The notes below the pieces were generated by a model. That model was given only the letters and a program-made list of their open reading frames with translations, did no database searches and was not told where the DNA came from. A program made the translations under genes and the position numbers. This document shows, piece after piece, positions 38,686 to 50,089 of a DNA stretch of 64,000 nt (positions are counted from its first letter, which is position 1; each line of letters opens with the position of its first letter). Origin of the DNA: Physella acuta (Eukaryota; Mollusca; Gastropoda; Physidae); the NCBI RefSeq assembly GCF_028476545.1, contig NW_026731566.1, forward strand, positions 186,001 to 250,000, in the 5' to 3' direction.

Positions 38686-38917
38686 CAAAAGTCCCGAGTT
38701 CGAACCCTCGGGTGGATGAGGCTTGATAGCCGGGGACAGCCACCCGTCTAGGAGAGAAAAATCTAGAATAAAACAACTGCTACGTTGCAGATTGTTCTGA
38801 GGTGGATAAAAATCTATGGAAGCGAATCCAGAAATAGAAGCAGGCTAAAATCATGCATAGCATGTTGACACGTAAAAAAAATCCCTTCAATATTACAGTT
38901 AAGTACGAAGAAGTGAA
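38686..38917 (+). mobile_element. tRNA-derived SINE, family S1
   Basis: AAAAGTCCCGAGTTCGAACC (B box), GATGAGGCTTGATAGCCGGG, ACCCGTCTAGGAGAGAAAAA, AACAACTGCTACGTTGCAGA, then a tail-side TACAGTTAAGTACGAAGAAG. The A-box part of the head is missing. Confidence 0.8.
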
Positions 38918-38924
38918 CCGTCAC

Positions 38925-39175
38925 TTTCTGTATCGAAAGCTAAAGTTCCCTTTTCGTACTTGACGGTCGATGGGGCGTGGGAAGAAGAGTTCACCTGTTT
39001 CTGTGACCTCGGCATATGAAGGGATAGTGTGGTCAGCATTACGCCTAGCCGCCTTTAACGTAAGCTTTGTAGTCTACCCATCAGAGCTGGATGGACTCAG
39101 GGACGTTATACTGACTTGAACACGGATTCGAACTCGATACCTTCGAGTTAGCAGTCTATCGTTCTATTATACATC
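38925..39175 (-). mobile_element. tRNA-derived SINE, family S2 (best copy)
   Basis: CGAAAGCTAAAGTTCCCTTT at the tail end, then TTCACCTGTTTCTGTGACCT, GGCATATGAAGGGATAGTGT, TAGCCGCCTTTAACGTAAGC and CCCATCAGAGCTGGATGGAC. The head is GGATTCGAACTCGATACCTT with TTAGCAGTCTATCGTTCTAT, a tRNA-like anticodon-to-T-arm segment on the minus strand. Confidence 0.8.
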
Positions 39176-39867
39176 ATTCTTACCTTTACCCTTCCACGTT
39201 TCAGAGATATTAGATTATATAATACTTAAATACGTACTCAGATTTCATCAGATATTTTGGAAATTTAGGTGCTTCTATACATAGTTTAAAACATTAAAAT
39301 AAATACATCATATTTGCATTGTACGCTAGGATTGTTTGTTTTCTTGTTTACAATTTATTTTCGAAAACCTAAAGGAAAGAAAGTTTTCTTTAAAAATAAA
39401 TAGAAAGTAGCTATGAAAGAAAATTCAACAATACAATCATATAAAAGAATTCGGTAAAAATTTTGTTCAATTTCGACCGTATTTTCAAACTCATTTAAAA
39501 CAAAAATTACCTCCTGTGTTCCCGAGAGCTCGAGTTTAAAAAAATAAAAAAGCTATTTATTTTTGAAAACATGATAAAAATGTTATTTAACGTAATATTA
39601 ATGAAATTTACAAATAGGCATCAAATATAAAAAAAAAAAATTCTAAAATTAGACATCAGCCATTTAAATACAACTCGATTTTTACTTTAAAATTTGTTTT
39701 TATGTCTTTAATTCATTCGGTTTCATTAATACATATTTTTTTAAAGCCATTAATGGATATTATTAGAGCTAAAACATTTTTGAAATTCGTATTTCTTGTT
39801 TGAATTTTAGTGGTTAATCAACTGGTTTTTGGATACAATAAAAAAAACCGGGAGTGATCTCCCCTAA
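39176..39867. other. no gene seen
   Basis: Very AT-rich. Confidence 0.65.
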
Positions 39868-40536
39868 ACTTTCTCGAATATTTTTATATAAAATAACAGG
39901 GGATGGGAACTCGGGCTAAAGACATGATTTTTAATCCATTTTAAATACTTAAAGATTTAAAAATAGAATAAAATCTCGTAGAAAAAAGAATTGCACTCCA
40001 AGTGAACGCTAAATAAAAAAGCGCATAATAGTGCGCAATATTATTAGTACTTTAAAAATTTACATTCGTTTTTTGAGAAATCGGAAGTAGCGTAAATTAC
40101 TACTTCCGTTCAACGGAAATGACTCAAAATTTAACAGAAGGTAGAGAATTAGATCTTTTACTTACATGTGAAATTTTGTTTATCTATCTGAAATAGTACT
40201 CAAGTTATAGGCTTTTGAAAATTTCAAAGTAGGAAAAGTACCACTTCCGGTTATCAGAAATCGCTCAAAAGTTGATACGGATCTACGATTTTGATAACAT
40301 ACTTATATATGAAATTTCATCAACCTAGCTGTAACGGTACTCAAGTTATCGTGTTTACACACGGACAGACAGACACACAGACAGACACACAGACAGACAC
40401 ACAGACATACGGACAAGATTGCAAAATTATGTTTTTCCGTATCAGTGAGATATAAAACGTCGAGATTTGTAAAAATCTCGATTTTTTTTTTGCACGATTA
40501 CAATACTTTCTCTATACTTCGTATATACGAGAAAGT
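39868..40536 (+). mobile_element. TIR element, copy 2
   Basis: ACTTTCTCGAATAT at the left and ATATACGAGAAAGT at the right, with the interior in the same order as copy 1: two CACTTCCG blocks, CAACCTAGCTGTAACGGTAC, GACAGACACACAGACAGACA, hairpin TCGAGATTTGTAAAAATCTC. Both copies are preceded by CCGGG(G/A)GTGATCTCCCCTAA, so the repeat may extend about 22 bp further left. Confidence 0.8.
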
Positions 40537-40596
40537 AATAAGCCTAGAAGCAGAAATAATTTGGCATTTTAATATTTAAATACTTGTGCGCTAATA

Positions 40597-40712
40597 GGAG
40601 CTGTTTTTCATCAACAGAAGCTGTTTTTATCTGAAGCTGTTTTTCACTAATAGCAGCATGTTTCTTTTTTTTAGTAGCAGGAGCTGTTTTTAACTAACAG
40701 AAGCAGTTTGTT
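40597..40712. repeat. degenerate AGCTGTTTTT repeats
   Basis: Five AGGAGCTGTTTTT or GAAGCTGTTTTT units spaced about 20-28 bp. Confidence 0.75.
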
Positions 40713-41649
40713 ACATTATGTCTTGTTAGTGATTGTTACGTCCCTTGAATTATGTATATCATGGTTACGTCCCTTGAGTATTCACTGTGTCATCAGCTAT
40801 GTAGTTGATGTGTACACGTTAGTCAGTTAACGAAAGGTAGAGACAGGACGTGAAGTCTGAGCTTGTGTATATAAGAATAAAGTACTAGAGTTAACTTAAA
40901 TAACTGTGTCTATATAAGTAATGTGACGCTAATAGGGGTGTTTATAATGTCTAAACTATTTTCTCCGCAACTGCCATCGAGCTTCCGAGAGCACGACTGC
41001 TACCCGGAAGTCACGAGTTTTATTCCTTGCGTATTGCAGAAGGCTGACCTGAAACTCTCATAGATTGATTGCTAAAAATATTAAAACAACAGAAATATGA
41101 TCAGCGTCCAATTTTCAAGTGCCATTTCACTCGCACGGCATCCCTAGTCAAACTTCCTTTTCCTCTGCATTGTTTATTAACAGAAACCGTTAAAACAAGC
41201 AATGTTTTGGTTGAATCCTAATCACATTAATCAAAGAACACGACAGCAGCCCAAACAAGCATCATCTTACCGCATTAATTAGTCTTCGGAATATTTTCTG
41301 TGACAGTTACCAATTAGAGCTTACTATGCAATCGTGCAAATGAAAATTATTCTAGACAAGCACGGCTTTCATTTTCTCCCACTTTTGACATAACCTTTAG
41401 TTAATTAGTTACTCAAATCAATTGCGCGATTCTTCCGTAACATTAGATCGTCCGTTTTCAGTAGCTTATGCTGAAATTTAAAAGTACGTGGGGCGGGGGA
41501 CGTTGAGGGTGGGGGATGTCATAGGTCAATGGTCGCCCGACAACCTGGCGCTCCAACAGCGACTGTATTCCTTTATTTCAATTAGAGGGTCTTTTTCATT
41601 AGCGTTCAAATGTGGTTTGTGTGGGGGTGTAGGGCGTGTTAAGTGTTTT
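40713..41649. other. no gene seen
   Basis: AT-rich. The frame starting at 41488 is largely the GT/GC repeat that follows. Confidence 0.6.
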
Positions 41650-41736
41650 TGTGCGCGCGCGCATATGTGTGTGCGTGTATGCGCGTGTGCGTGCGTGTGT
41701 GCGTGTGTGTGTGTGCGTGCGTGTGTGTGTGTGTAT
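41650..41736. repeat. (GT/GC)n alternating purine-pyrimidine tract
   Basis: GTGTGCGTGTATGCGCGTGT and similar, a long alternating tract with Z-DNA potential. Confidence 0.9.
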
Positions 41737-41930
41737 GGAGCGAGAGGTACAAATGTAAACCTAATAAGGTGGTGTTTTAAAACAGTGAACATAAAACGAA
41801 TTAGAAGCGTTAGTTTAGACAACGGAAAATCAAATGTAGACCTAGCTTGAGTTCAATTAATGAAAAAATATTGTGTGTAGGAACGGATGCCTTACTTTAA
41901 GCTTTGCTGTTTTCATAAATGGGAATAAGT

Positions 41931-42134
41931 AACCACCCATCCGAATCCCCGTGTAGATGAGGCTCGATAGCTGGGGACAGGAACTCTTCTAGCAGAGGAA
42001 ACTCCAAAATCAAACAACTGCTGCCTTGCAGTTTGTTCTTTGTTGGACAAAGATGATGGAACAAGTTGGCAAGTAATACTTAATTGTGTCAAAGGAAACC
42101 TGTACAACATAACGATTAAAAACGCAGAAGAAGA
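41931..42134 (+). mobile_element. tRNA-derived SINE, family S1
   Basis: ACCCATCCGAATCCCCGTGT (decayed B box), GATGAGGCTCGATAGCTGGG, AATCAAACAACTGCTGCCTT, TTTGTTCTTTGTTGGACAAA, and a CGCAGAAGAAG tail. Confidence 0.78.
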
Positions 42135-42329
42135 GATGTACTTCAACTTTGATTGAGAGACCCAAGACTGAAATGACTCTACACCTCTTGACACGTGTGG
42201 TAAAGAGCACGAGTACCGACCTGGTGAGTAGTCTACAAGTCAGGTGGGTTGTGCAAGTCTGACCTCATCCGGCTGGCTAATGAGATCAAATGTTTGATGT
42301 GTTTGGTTCGCTTGTACGACATAGTATAC

Positions 42330-42425
42330 ATCCTGATCACGTGACACCCTGATCACGTGACACCCTGATCACGTGACACCCTGATCACGTGACACCCTGA
42401 TCACTTGACACCCTGATCACGTGGA
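42330..42425. repeat. 16-bp repeat with CACGTG palindrome, six copies
   Basis: Unit ACCCTGATCACGTGAC, nearly perfect. Each carries the palindromic word CACGTG except one copy with CACTTG. Confidence 0.93.
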
Positions 42426-42469
42426 AGGTGACAGATAAGTGATGATGTTGCAGCTACACTTATCATTTG

Positions 42470-42612
42470 TTAACTGATCCATTTGTTACCGCTCTATTTG
42501 TTAACTGATCCATTTGTTAACTTATCCGTTTGTGAACAGACCCATTTGTTAACCGATCCATTTGTTAGCCGATTCATTTGTTAACTGACCCTTTTCTTCA
42601 CTGATCCATTTG
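42470..42612. repeat. 17-bp degenerate repeat (ACTGATCCATTTGTTA)
   Basis: About eight units with period 16-18 bp. Confidence 0.85.
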
Positions 42613-42890
42613 TCTTTCAGGACACGCATGTAATTACTAATTGAAAATAAATATTCATCGAAATAATATTCTCTTAAAGTTAATGTAAATTTAAAAAAAA
42701 AATGTTTTTATTTAGAAGTTGGGACATGCGGTCGATAAACTCGGACTATACCGTTTTGTTTGTTGGTTTCGGATATTTAATTATCAAAATGTCTTTCTTT
42801 CATTATCCGTCATAGGGAGAGCTAGAGAGGTTTTGATCAATCAATTACATTAACTGCTTTTATTGCATTTTGTTTTCAGTTCTAGCTAGT

Positions 42891-43380
42891 GACTCTATAT
42901 ACAATGATTCTAGCTAGTGACTCAACTCTAGCTAGTTACTCAATTCTAGCCAGTGACTCAATTCTAGCTAGTAACTCAATTCTAGCTAGTGACTCAATTC
43001 TAGCTAGTAAATGAATTCTAGCTAGTGACTCAATTCTAGCTAGTGACTCAATTCTAGCTAGTGACTCAATTCTAGCTAGTGACTCAACTCTAGCTAGTGA
43101 CTCAACTCTAGCTAGTGACTCAATTCTAGCTAGTGACTCAATTCTAGCTAGTGACTCAATTCTAGCTAGTGACTCAATTCTAGCTAGTGACTCAATTCTA
43201 GACTCAATTCTAGCTAGTGACTCAATTCTAGCTAGTGACTCAATTCTAGCTAGTGACTCAATTCTAGCTAGTGACTCAATTCTAGCTAGTGACTCAATTC
43301 TAGCTAGTGACTCAACTCTAGCTAGTGACTCAATTCTAGCTAGTGACTCAATTCTAACTAGTGACTCAACTCTAGCTGGT
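42891..43380. repeat. 18-bp minisatellite (TCTAGCTAGTGACTCAAT), about 27 copies
   Basis: Very regular array with one shortened unit near 43198 and T/C variants. CTAGCTAG is palindromic. Confidence 0.96.
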
Positions 43381-44164
43381 GTCTACCTCCCTGCCATGAC
43401 CAGTGGCTATCTCAATACCACATTGTTGAATACCGCGTCAGATCTAATTATATATTAAAATAAACATCAGGCATACACTTGTAATACGGTCTATTTTCCC
43501 CCGGAAATTGTGTCTATACCCCCCCCTCCCCCATTGCTATATGACCTTGACCTCTAAACCAATGTACTCGATGCTTGATCTCTATTTGAATTGTTCAATT
43601 CGAATGTGATCTTTCTTCGAACATATATCAGTTAAATAAATAGGCTATTCCCCTTCCCCACCCACCTGAACTCTACATTTATTTTTTTTATGTTCTTTAT
43701 TTAGCCCCACTAAAAGACTTTAATTATTGCACTGTTAGGCCTACGCTGTACACTTTCAAATCTCGCATGCCATTTCCTTTTCAATAGATGACTTTAATTA
43801 ATTAATTTAATGAATAGGCTGGTGAAGTTCTTGACATTCGTTAAAAAAAACGATTTTATTTTCAGTTTCCGTTTTTTCTTCCAAAAATAATGAAACTAAT
43901 CAAGTTTGTGGAAAAAGTGGATATCCTTGATGAAAACTAACAGGATTAAAAAAAACAGATTAGATTTATCCATGTGAAATATCTTGGTTAATTAATGTCA
44001 AAAGGCATTAGATTAAAACTGGTGTGTGTTAATGACTCATTAGTTTACTTGTTGGACAGTTAGTGGCACTACTTAACAGGCGTTGGAATACAATTTTTGA
44101 CGAAAGAGGAAGTGTGATGCCACGAATATACCACGGAGGATTGGGATGGTTGGTGGAAAAAATA
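43381..44164. other. no gene seen
   Basis: AT-rich with a C run near 43519-43533. Confidence 0.6.
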
Positions 44165-44660
44165 TTCTTATATAGCACTACGGGGATGGCAACTCGGGAT
44201 ATAGACATGCTTAATAATTATTTTTTTAAAATACTTACAGTTTTTAAAATAGAATAGAATCTCGTGGAAAAAAATTGCGCACCAAGTGAACAGCAAACAA
44301 TGCTTGTATAAGAGTTCGGAACATTCAAATCCGTTTTTTTTTTTGAGAAATCGGAAATAGCGAAAAACACTACTTCCGGTCAGCGGAAATTACTCAAAAT
44401 TTGAAAGAAAATAGAGAATTAGATCTTTTACCAATATGTGAAATTTCGTCTATCTTTCAGAAACAACACTTAAGTTATAGGCTTTTGAAAATACAAAAGA
44501 AGGATAAATTTCACTTCCGGTTACCGTAAATCGCTGAAAAGTTAAAACATAACTACACATTTAATATAATACTTACATATGAAATTTTATCAACCTAGCT
44601 GTAACAGTACACAAGTTATCGTGTTCACAGACGGTCACACACAGACACACACAAAATATT
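44165..44660 (+). mobile_element. TIR element, copy 3 (truncated, diverged)
   Basis: ATGGCAACTCGGGATATAGA near the left matches the region after the left end of copy 2. It then has TTTTGAGAAATCGGAAATAG, CACTTCCGGTTACCGTAAAT, CAACCTAGCTGTAACAGTAC and ACAGACACACAC. Neither terminus is intact. Confidence 0.7.
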
Positions 44661-44737
44661 TTTTACTTTTTTGGTTCTTAGAGTTTTACATAGACTACTA
44701 CTAGTATGACCACAGGACGAACAGTACCATATAGTAA

Positions 44738-44805
44738 AAGTCAAGCTCCCTTTTCGAACATGACGTAAGTGAAGTAGAGTTCACCTGTTTCTGCTATCAT
44801 AGAAC
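44738..44805 (-). mobile_element. SINE family S2, tail fragment
   Basis: AAGTCAAGCTCCCTTTTCGA, then GTGAAGTAGAGTTCACCTGT, then unrelated sequence. Confidence 0.65.
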
Positions 44806-46021
44806 CAAAAAAAAATTACTATGTACTCAACAAAATTATAAATCTTTTATTAAAGAGAAAGTTATATTTTTTTCCTTTCACGTCTACATTTTTTAAAACT
44901 AATTGTTAACAGCCGGTTGATATCGTTTGATATGTTTTATTACTTTGCTAAATAATTGTTTTTAAATTTCCGAAACGAAAAAAACTACATTAAAGTTAAA
45001 GGTGAAGTTATAAGAGCATCTTATGTAAAGGCAAAAAAGTGCGGAACTATAAAATGTAGAGCTATTTATGTTGATGTTTAGTTTATATTAGACATTGTCG
45101 CAAATTATATGTACAAAAACAGGACAAACGCCAAATGACAAATATAACAAGACAACCTAGACAACTTGGCAAATGACACTTTAACAAGAAAATGTGTCAA
45201 GTTACACTTGAGCAGGTACATCTGGCTAATTGACAACGACAATGAATCAGACAACATCACACTTGTAGCTAGAAAACTCGGCAAATCACACTCAAAACTA
45301 ATTCTTTTGATAGGAGTCCAGAGTGTGTTTTCGACTGAACAAATAGTTTCAAATATTTTATCTCAAGTCTTTGGTCATTTAAAAAAACAGAAACAGGACA
45401 ATTATACATTTTTAAATAATGTCTTGTCAAGTTTATGTTTTGTACGTAATAAAAATTAATTAATGGCTTTTTAAATAAACAAATTAATTTTGTTTTTTTT
45501 ATTTACATAAAAGCATTATGATTAAAAGATAATTAAAATCCAAGGCTGGAATTATTTAATTTTCAACGTATGTGTCTGCGCTGTAAAACAAACATCTATT
45601 AAAATGTTTGCCGCGATTTTTATGGGTGGGGGGAGGGGGGATTGGGGGGGGGGATGCTTTATAAGGCAGCTTAGGCAGGACTACATATTTGGATGTTATT
45701 TTTGTGTAAACACCCAAAGGTAATCTACTGGTTAAAATCGACAAGAAACAAACAAACGATAATAAGATTTTTAAAAATAACTTGAGGATATTCTTAAGCA
45801 CTGTAAGATCCGTACATTGACCTATTCGCTCTATTTAACTTTATTCAAGGACGATAACTGCGGTAGGCACGGATATTAGGTTAATATCTTTGCTTTAAAT
45901 GTTAAAAGGGGAAGTCTGAAAATATAATATTACAAGAAAATCACCTTCAACGTTTAGTTTTGAATTTTTAACAAACATTCCATTCTTAATATTTTCAATC
46001 TGATTCTACTCCTTTGAAATT
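44806..46021. other. no gene seen; one unassigned frame
   Basis: A 97-codon + frame at 45166-45459 has ordinary-looking composition and no stop artefact, but no recognisable domain. It could be an exon or chance. A G-rich patch lies at 45626-45652. Confidence 0.4.
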
Positions 46022-46320
46022 AAATAAAATACTTAAAAAAAACTTTTTAAAAAACCACGTTTTTCTTGTGGACTAAAAAGTAGAAAATAAATTTTTCTTT
46101 TGTGCTTCCTCGAGCTGTGCAGGTTCTTGTGATGACTGACAAAAAACGTGGGTACGTTCACCATCAAATTTCCCGACCCATCTGCCCGACCCACGTTTTT
46201 TGTCAGTCATCACAAGAACCTGCACAGCTCGAGGAAGCACAAAAGAAAAATTTATTTTCTACTTTTTAGTCCACAAGAAAAACGTGGTTTTTTAAAAAGT
46301 TTTTTTTAAGTATTTTATTT
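46022..46320. mobile_element. foldback element H1, perfect 131-bp arms
   Basis: The left arm 46022-46152 and right arm 46190-46320 are exact reverse complements, with a 37-bp loop. The arm includes CTTGTGGACTAAAAAGTAG, GTGCTTCCTCGAGCTGTGC and ACAAAAAACGTGGG next to the loop. A partial third copy of the outer arm follows at about 46310-46400 (AACGTGGTTTTTAAAAAAGT). Arms this identical imply a young element or gene conversion. Confidence 0.9.
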
Positions 46321-46461
46321 TCTCCTTTTTAGTCCGTTGCTACACATGAAAAACGTGGTTTTTAAAAAAGTTTTTTATATAGTTTATTTTCTACTTTATC
46401 TAATGACTTGATTAAGTATGACTAGACTAAGTGTTTATAAATACACGGACTAAAACAATCT

Positions 46462-46532
46462 TGAGCGACCAGGATTCGAACCTGGGTTGTCGCGGCCACA
46501 ACGCGAAGTACTAACCACTATACGATCACGGT
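46462..46532 (-). tRNA. tRNA-His(GTG)-like sequence, probable pseudogene or SINE head
   Basis: On the minus strand it reads ACCGTGATCGTATAGTGGTT and continues to an anticodon loop TTGTGGC (anticodon GTG) and T loop GGTTCGAATCC. It closely follows animal tRNA-His. The anticodon stem TCGCG/CGCGA and T stem CCAGG/CCTGG are fully paired although both differ from the usual vertebrate sequence, so changes are compensatory. Only the inner four acceptor pairs form, and the outer three do not. The damaged acceptor argues against a working gene. Confidence 0.6.
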
Positions 46533-47558
46533 CAGCGCGCTCACATCGATTGGGGCCGAAGTAACTGTGTCTATAAGCCTCCAGTCTTGTCGGTATCTTT
46601 AGAAATCATGTCCTCAATTTTATGGTCCTTGGGGCGTAATTAAATTAAGCTAATTACGGTCTCTAATTGCTAGTTTTTATGATTGCATCTGAAATTGTTA
46701 GGCGAAAGTAGCCTGTATGCCAAATTTCAGATCTGTAGAGCAATCAGAAGTGGGCTAATTTTCGATGTCAATTTTAACAACAAACAAACAAATCCACAAA
46801 CGCGAAGCTGAGTTAAGAAAAACGTGTTAAAAAAAAAAAATCAAAATTGAGTTCCTAGTGAAATAAATCTGACCAGCGCATTATTCGTTGATGTTGTGGT
46901 CACGCCTTAATTAGCGTTAAGGTTAAGGGCACACCTTTAGTTAGCGTTTTAGTCATACCTTTAGTTATCATAATAGTCACATTTAGCGCTGAAGCCACAA
47001 CTATAATTAGCGTTTTAGTTGGGGTTTTTTTATAGTTTTTTCCGTCTCAGACGTAATTTACAGCGTCAGTTTGCCTTGTTCGCTTTAGTATTACAATTTT
47101 CATCATCAGCTTGTGAGGACTGATACAGATTTACAATAGTAATATTTCTTTCTTACTTGTAGCCTACTATCATTCATTTAAGATTAGTTTACTTATACAT
47201 ATATCTGATACAAAACGTAATAATAATTTATTTGATGATTTTACACAGCTTCAAAGGCATGAACATCAATTGTATATATAGTAATTAAATGGAGAAAATA
47301 AAATGGCACAAGAACTAGACTAAAATAAGGGGAGCAAACTCGGTTTCTCTTGACTGCCTAGTTCACTGTGCTCCGTCCTTAGCTGCGAAGTCAAAAGTTC
47401 ACATCGTAGCCACCCATGGACAGAAATAGAAACGACCGTGGGAGAAGGGTCTTCGTAATACTCATACTGATCTATCATTTCATGACACAAGATTTACCCC
47501 TGGCGATGAGGGTACGCTGCCCTTAATTTATCCGCCAGTCCGGTTGGGTCGGGGGAAG
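46533..47558. other. no gene seen; decayed repeats
   Basis: 46670-46830 resembles a retroelement 3' end with AACAAACAAACAAA. 46885-47025 has about five decayed units of TTAGTTAGCGTTTTAGTCAT. Confidence 0.5.
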
Positions 47559-47650
47559 TGTGTGTGCAGAGGCGTATCCAGGTTTTCGTTGTAGGGGGAG
47601 CGAAAAGAGCAAAAAAAGGCGCCGAAATTTTAACACGTACTATACACGTG

Positions 47651-47709
<59 letters not shown>

Positions 47710-48161
47710 CTAGCTGTATGTCATTACTTCGCTATGATGTAAGATAAATTGAAAGTAGCACTCTGAAGAAATAAGAAACAACACACAATGTAGGCCGACA
47801 AAACAAAAATTGTATCAATCTAAACAACAAAATAATATATACACACACTACAACCAACAACAATGAACGTAACACAATCTGTTTTGTCATTCTTGTAAAA
47901 AACAATTTCTTACATAATAATTCCTGGGAAATTATTTAAGACAAGTGAAATAGGGGAAAGAATCACTCTCTTAATATTAATATGTATATATCTACACATT
48001 TAATTATAAATGTTAAAACAAATAAATAATTACTTTAGAATATAATGAAATTGCTTAACACTATTCGTGTTTACAAAATGTTTTGTCTATAGTCAGAATT
48101 AAATAGATCTATATCGTCATTATAAATGCTAAAGTATTACAGCATTATGAAAGTTTTTAAA

Positions 48162-48431
48162 AAAAAAAATTCATAAAAAACGTTTTAATAACAAGCTTTT
48201 ATGTAATGATGCACTAAAAAGTAGAAAATAAATTATAGACTACTATTTAAATTACTATAAAGAAAAGCGTGGGTCACTTTAGTATCTATTGGATACCTTT
48301 ACTAATGTTAAGGAAGACACCCACGCTTTTCTTTATAGTTATTTAAATAGTAGTCTATAATTTATTTTCTACTTTTTAGTGCATCATTACATAAAAGCTT
48401 GTTATTAAAACGTTTTTTATGAATTTTTTTT
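48162..48431. mobile_element. foldback element H2, 113-bp arms
   Basis: Arms 48162-48274 and 48319-48431 are reverse complements with a single mismatch (AATT versus TTAT near the loop-proximal third), loop 44 bp. Shares ACTAAAAAGTAGAAAATAAA and a loop-proximal CGTGGGT with H1, while the rest of the arm differs. Confidence 0.9.
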
Positions 48432-48473
48432 CCAGTACTTTACATGTTTTATTTACAATAGAGTTACATGACT

Positions 48474-48528
48474 AAAAACCATTGCGCGCCTACTGAACAT
48501 CACGTTCAGTAGGCGCGCAATGGTTTTT
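48474..48528. repeat. perfect 25-bp hairpin, 5-nt loop
   Basis: Arm AAAAACCATTGCGCGCCTAC plus TGAAC, loop ATCAC, exact complement arm. GC-rich unlike its surroundings, 43 bp after H2. Confidence 0.95.
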
Positions 48529-48819
48529 GAACGCAGCCATTACGTGATGGCGCAGCTATTGAAGGTGATGACGCGTGTGGTGTGGTTGGCTAGACATGCC
48601 TACTAATTCGGTCCAAATTTTAATTAATTCATAAAAAATTAATTAGGCATCCAATTAAGTCAAATTTAGATTCAGATTGCATTGTCTTCGTGTCTTGACC
48701 CACGTGCCAACTGTGAATCGTATCGGTCAAGTAGAACTGTCCGAATTTTCACTCCTGCGTTTCCGTCTAGACAGACTGACGACTGACGAGGAAGTGAGTT
48801 AAATAAAAGCTTGTAAAAA

Positions 48820-50045
48820 TCAGAGTTGGTATAAAACCACGCTTTTCAATATAATAGAAAAACATTTGGAATAACAGCCTACAATTAACTATAATCGGTC
48901 TTTTAGTTCAGATCATATATTTTTAATTAACTACTGCTTCTTTGTGTTCTTTAAAGATCTTCTTTTTAACATAGTGATAGGTATGGGTTAGATCACTGTA
49001 TTGATCACACACCTTTTTACTGGTAATTGCAAAAACAATATTCACATAGTTTTACGTTTAAAAAGCTAATTTTCTGGCGGCATGGTACTTTGGTACATCA
49101 TTACGCGTTTTTCTACACGTACTTAACAGATCAGTTCGGGGTGGGTGGGGGGGGGGGGGGGGGTGGGGGGGTTCAACTTCATTCACCACTGTCCGGTCAC
49201 TTTAGGTCAATTATCCAACCCAGTGTATTCTTAGGTGTGACATTAATGTAGCTCTACACAATTGTGGTGGTGAGGTGTGGGGGGGGGAGATAACCAACTC
49301 AGAGTGAACATAGCGTCAGTTTTTAGATGACTGTTCTAAACATACATATATATTACACAAATATATATTACAGATTTAAATAAGTAGCAGTGGTATTATG
49401 ACAATATTTTTTTACAGAGGGGTCCAAGGGGGAGGGGGGTTGTAACTGTTTCATATAATTTGTAATCGTAATCACTGTTGCCCAAACTGTAAGAATACTA
49501 CTACTTCATCGTGATGACGTTGTTGACCTTGTCAAAATTTCCCCACCACTACGCAATTTGCTCATAAGTAAATTTAAATAGAGGTGCCACATCAGTTGTA
49601 TTTTTTTCTGTATTGTAATTTTTTAAAAATTAATCACATGATTCAAACTGTATATATAAAGTAATTATGTGTGAAGTTTTATGTATAACATTTTCTAATT
49701 CAATTATTCGTAAGCAAATACATTATACAGTTGGTTGCCATAAACTTAACACCCTCTTGCCAAGTGGTACTACCCGTAGAGGTTTTTTAAACATTGCAAT
49801 GCATCTTAATGGTTATTTTTAGAATGGCAAACTGATGCAGCTGTTAATACGTGTTGTAAACGTAGACACTACTAGACTAGTACAATAATGCTTAATTGCT
49901 GCATGAAAATAAATCTTGTGATTTACATAGATGTGCCGATCAAAAATATTTTTTTAACAAATATCATTGTTTAAAACTTTGAGTTTAAAAAGTTTCCAAA
50001 AAGGCGCCACTTTGCTGAAAATGGCCAGAGGGGGAGCGGCCGCTC
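48820..50045 (+). other. right part of the 2.5-kb hAT-like element
   Basis: 48820-49055 and 49930-50045 match 29680-30036. Between them, about 870 bp absent from the 29.4-kb copy includes a G run at 49147-49171. No gene seen. Confidence 0.55.
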
Positions 50046-50089
50046 CCCCTGCTCCCCCCTGCGTACGCTACTGTGTGTGTGTGGGGGGG

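Larger units (their letters stand above)
47567..50073 (+). mobile_element. hAT-like element, 2.5 kb, with nested insertions
   Basis: Left end CAGAGGCGTATCCAGG, right end CCTGCGTACGCTACTG. An 8-bp direct repeat TGTGTGTG at 47559-47566 and 50074-50081 fits a hAT target duplication, though it is low-complexity. Subterminal GGGGGAGC words occur at both ends. Against the fragment at 29366-30036 it carries extra segments at about 48160-48820 (foldback H2 plus more) and about 49060-49925. (TA)n lies at 47653-47704. No transposase is visible. Confidence 0.75.

Noticed and set aside
41488-41850. 120-codon Cys-Val-Arg-rich frame
   Set aside because: Mostly the GT/GC dinucleotide tract. No cysteine-pattern domain.
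42891-43380. 18-bp array considered as a CRISPR-like array
   Set aside because: Units are contiguous with no unique spacers, and the DNA is eukaryotic.
45166-45459. 97-codon frame as a gene
   Set aside because: Composition is plausible but there is no domain, splice context or homologue I recognise. Left as unassigned.
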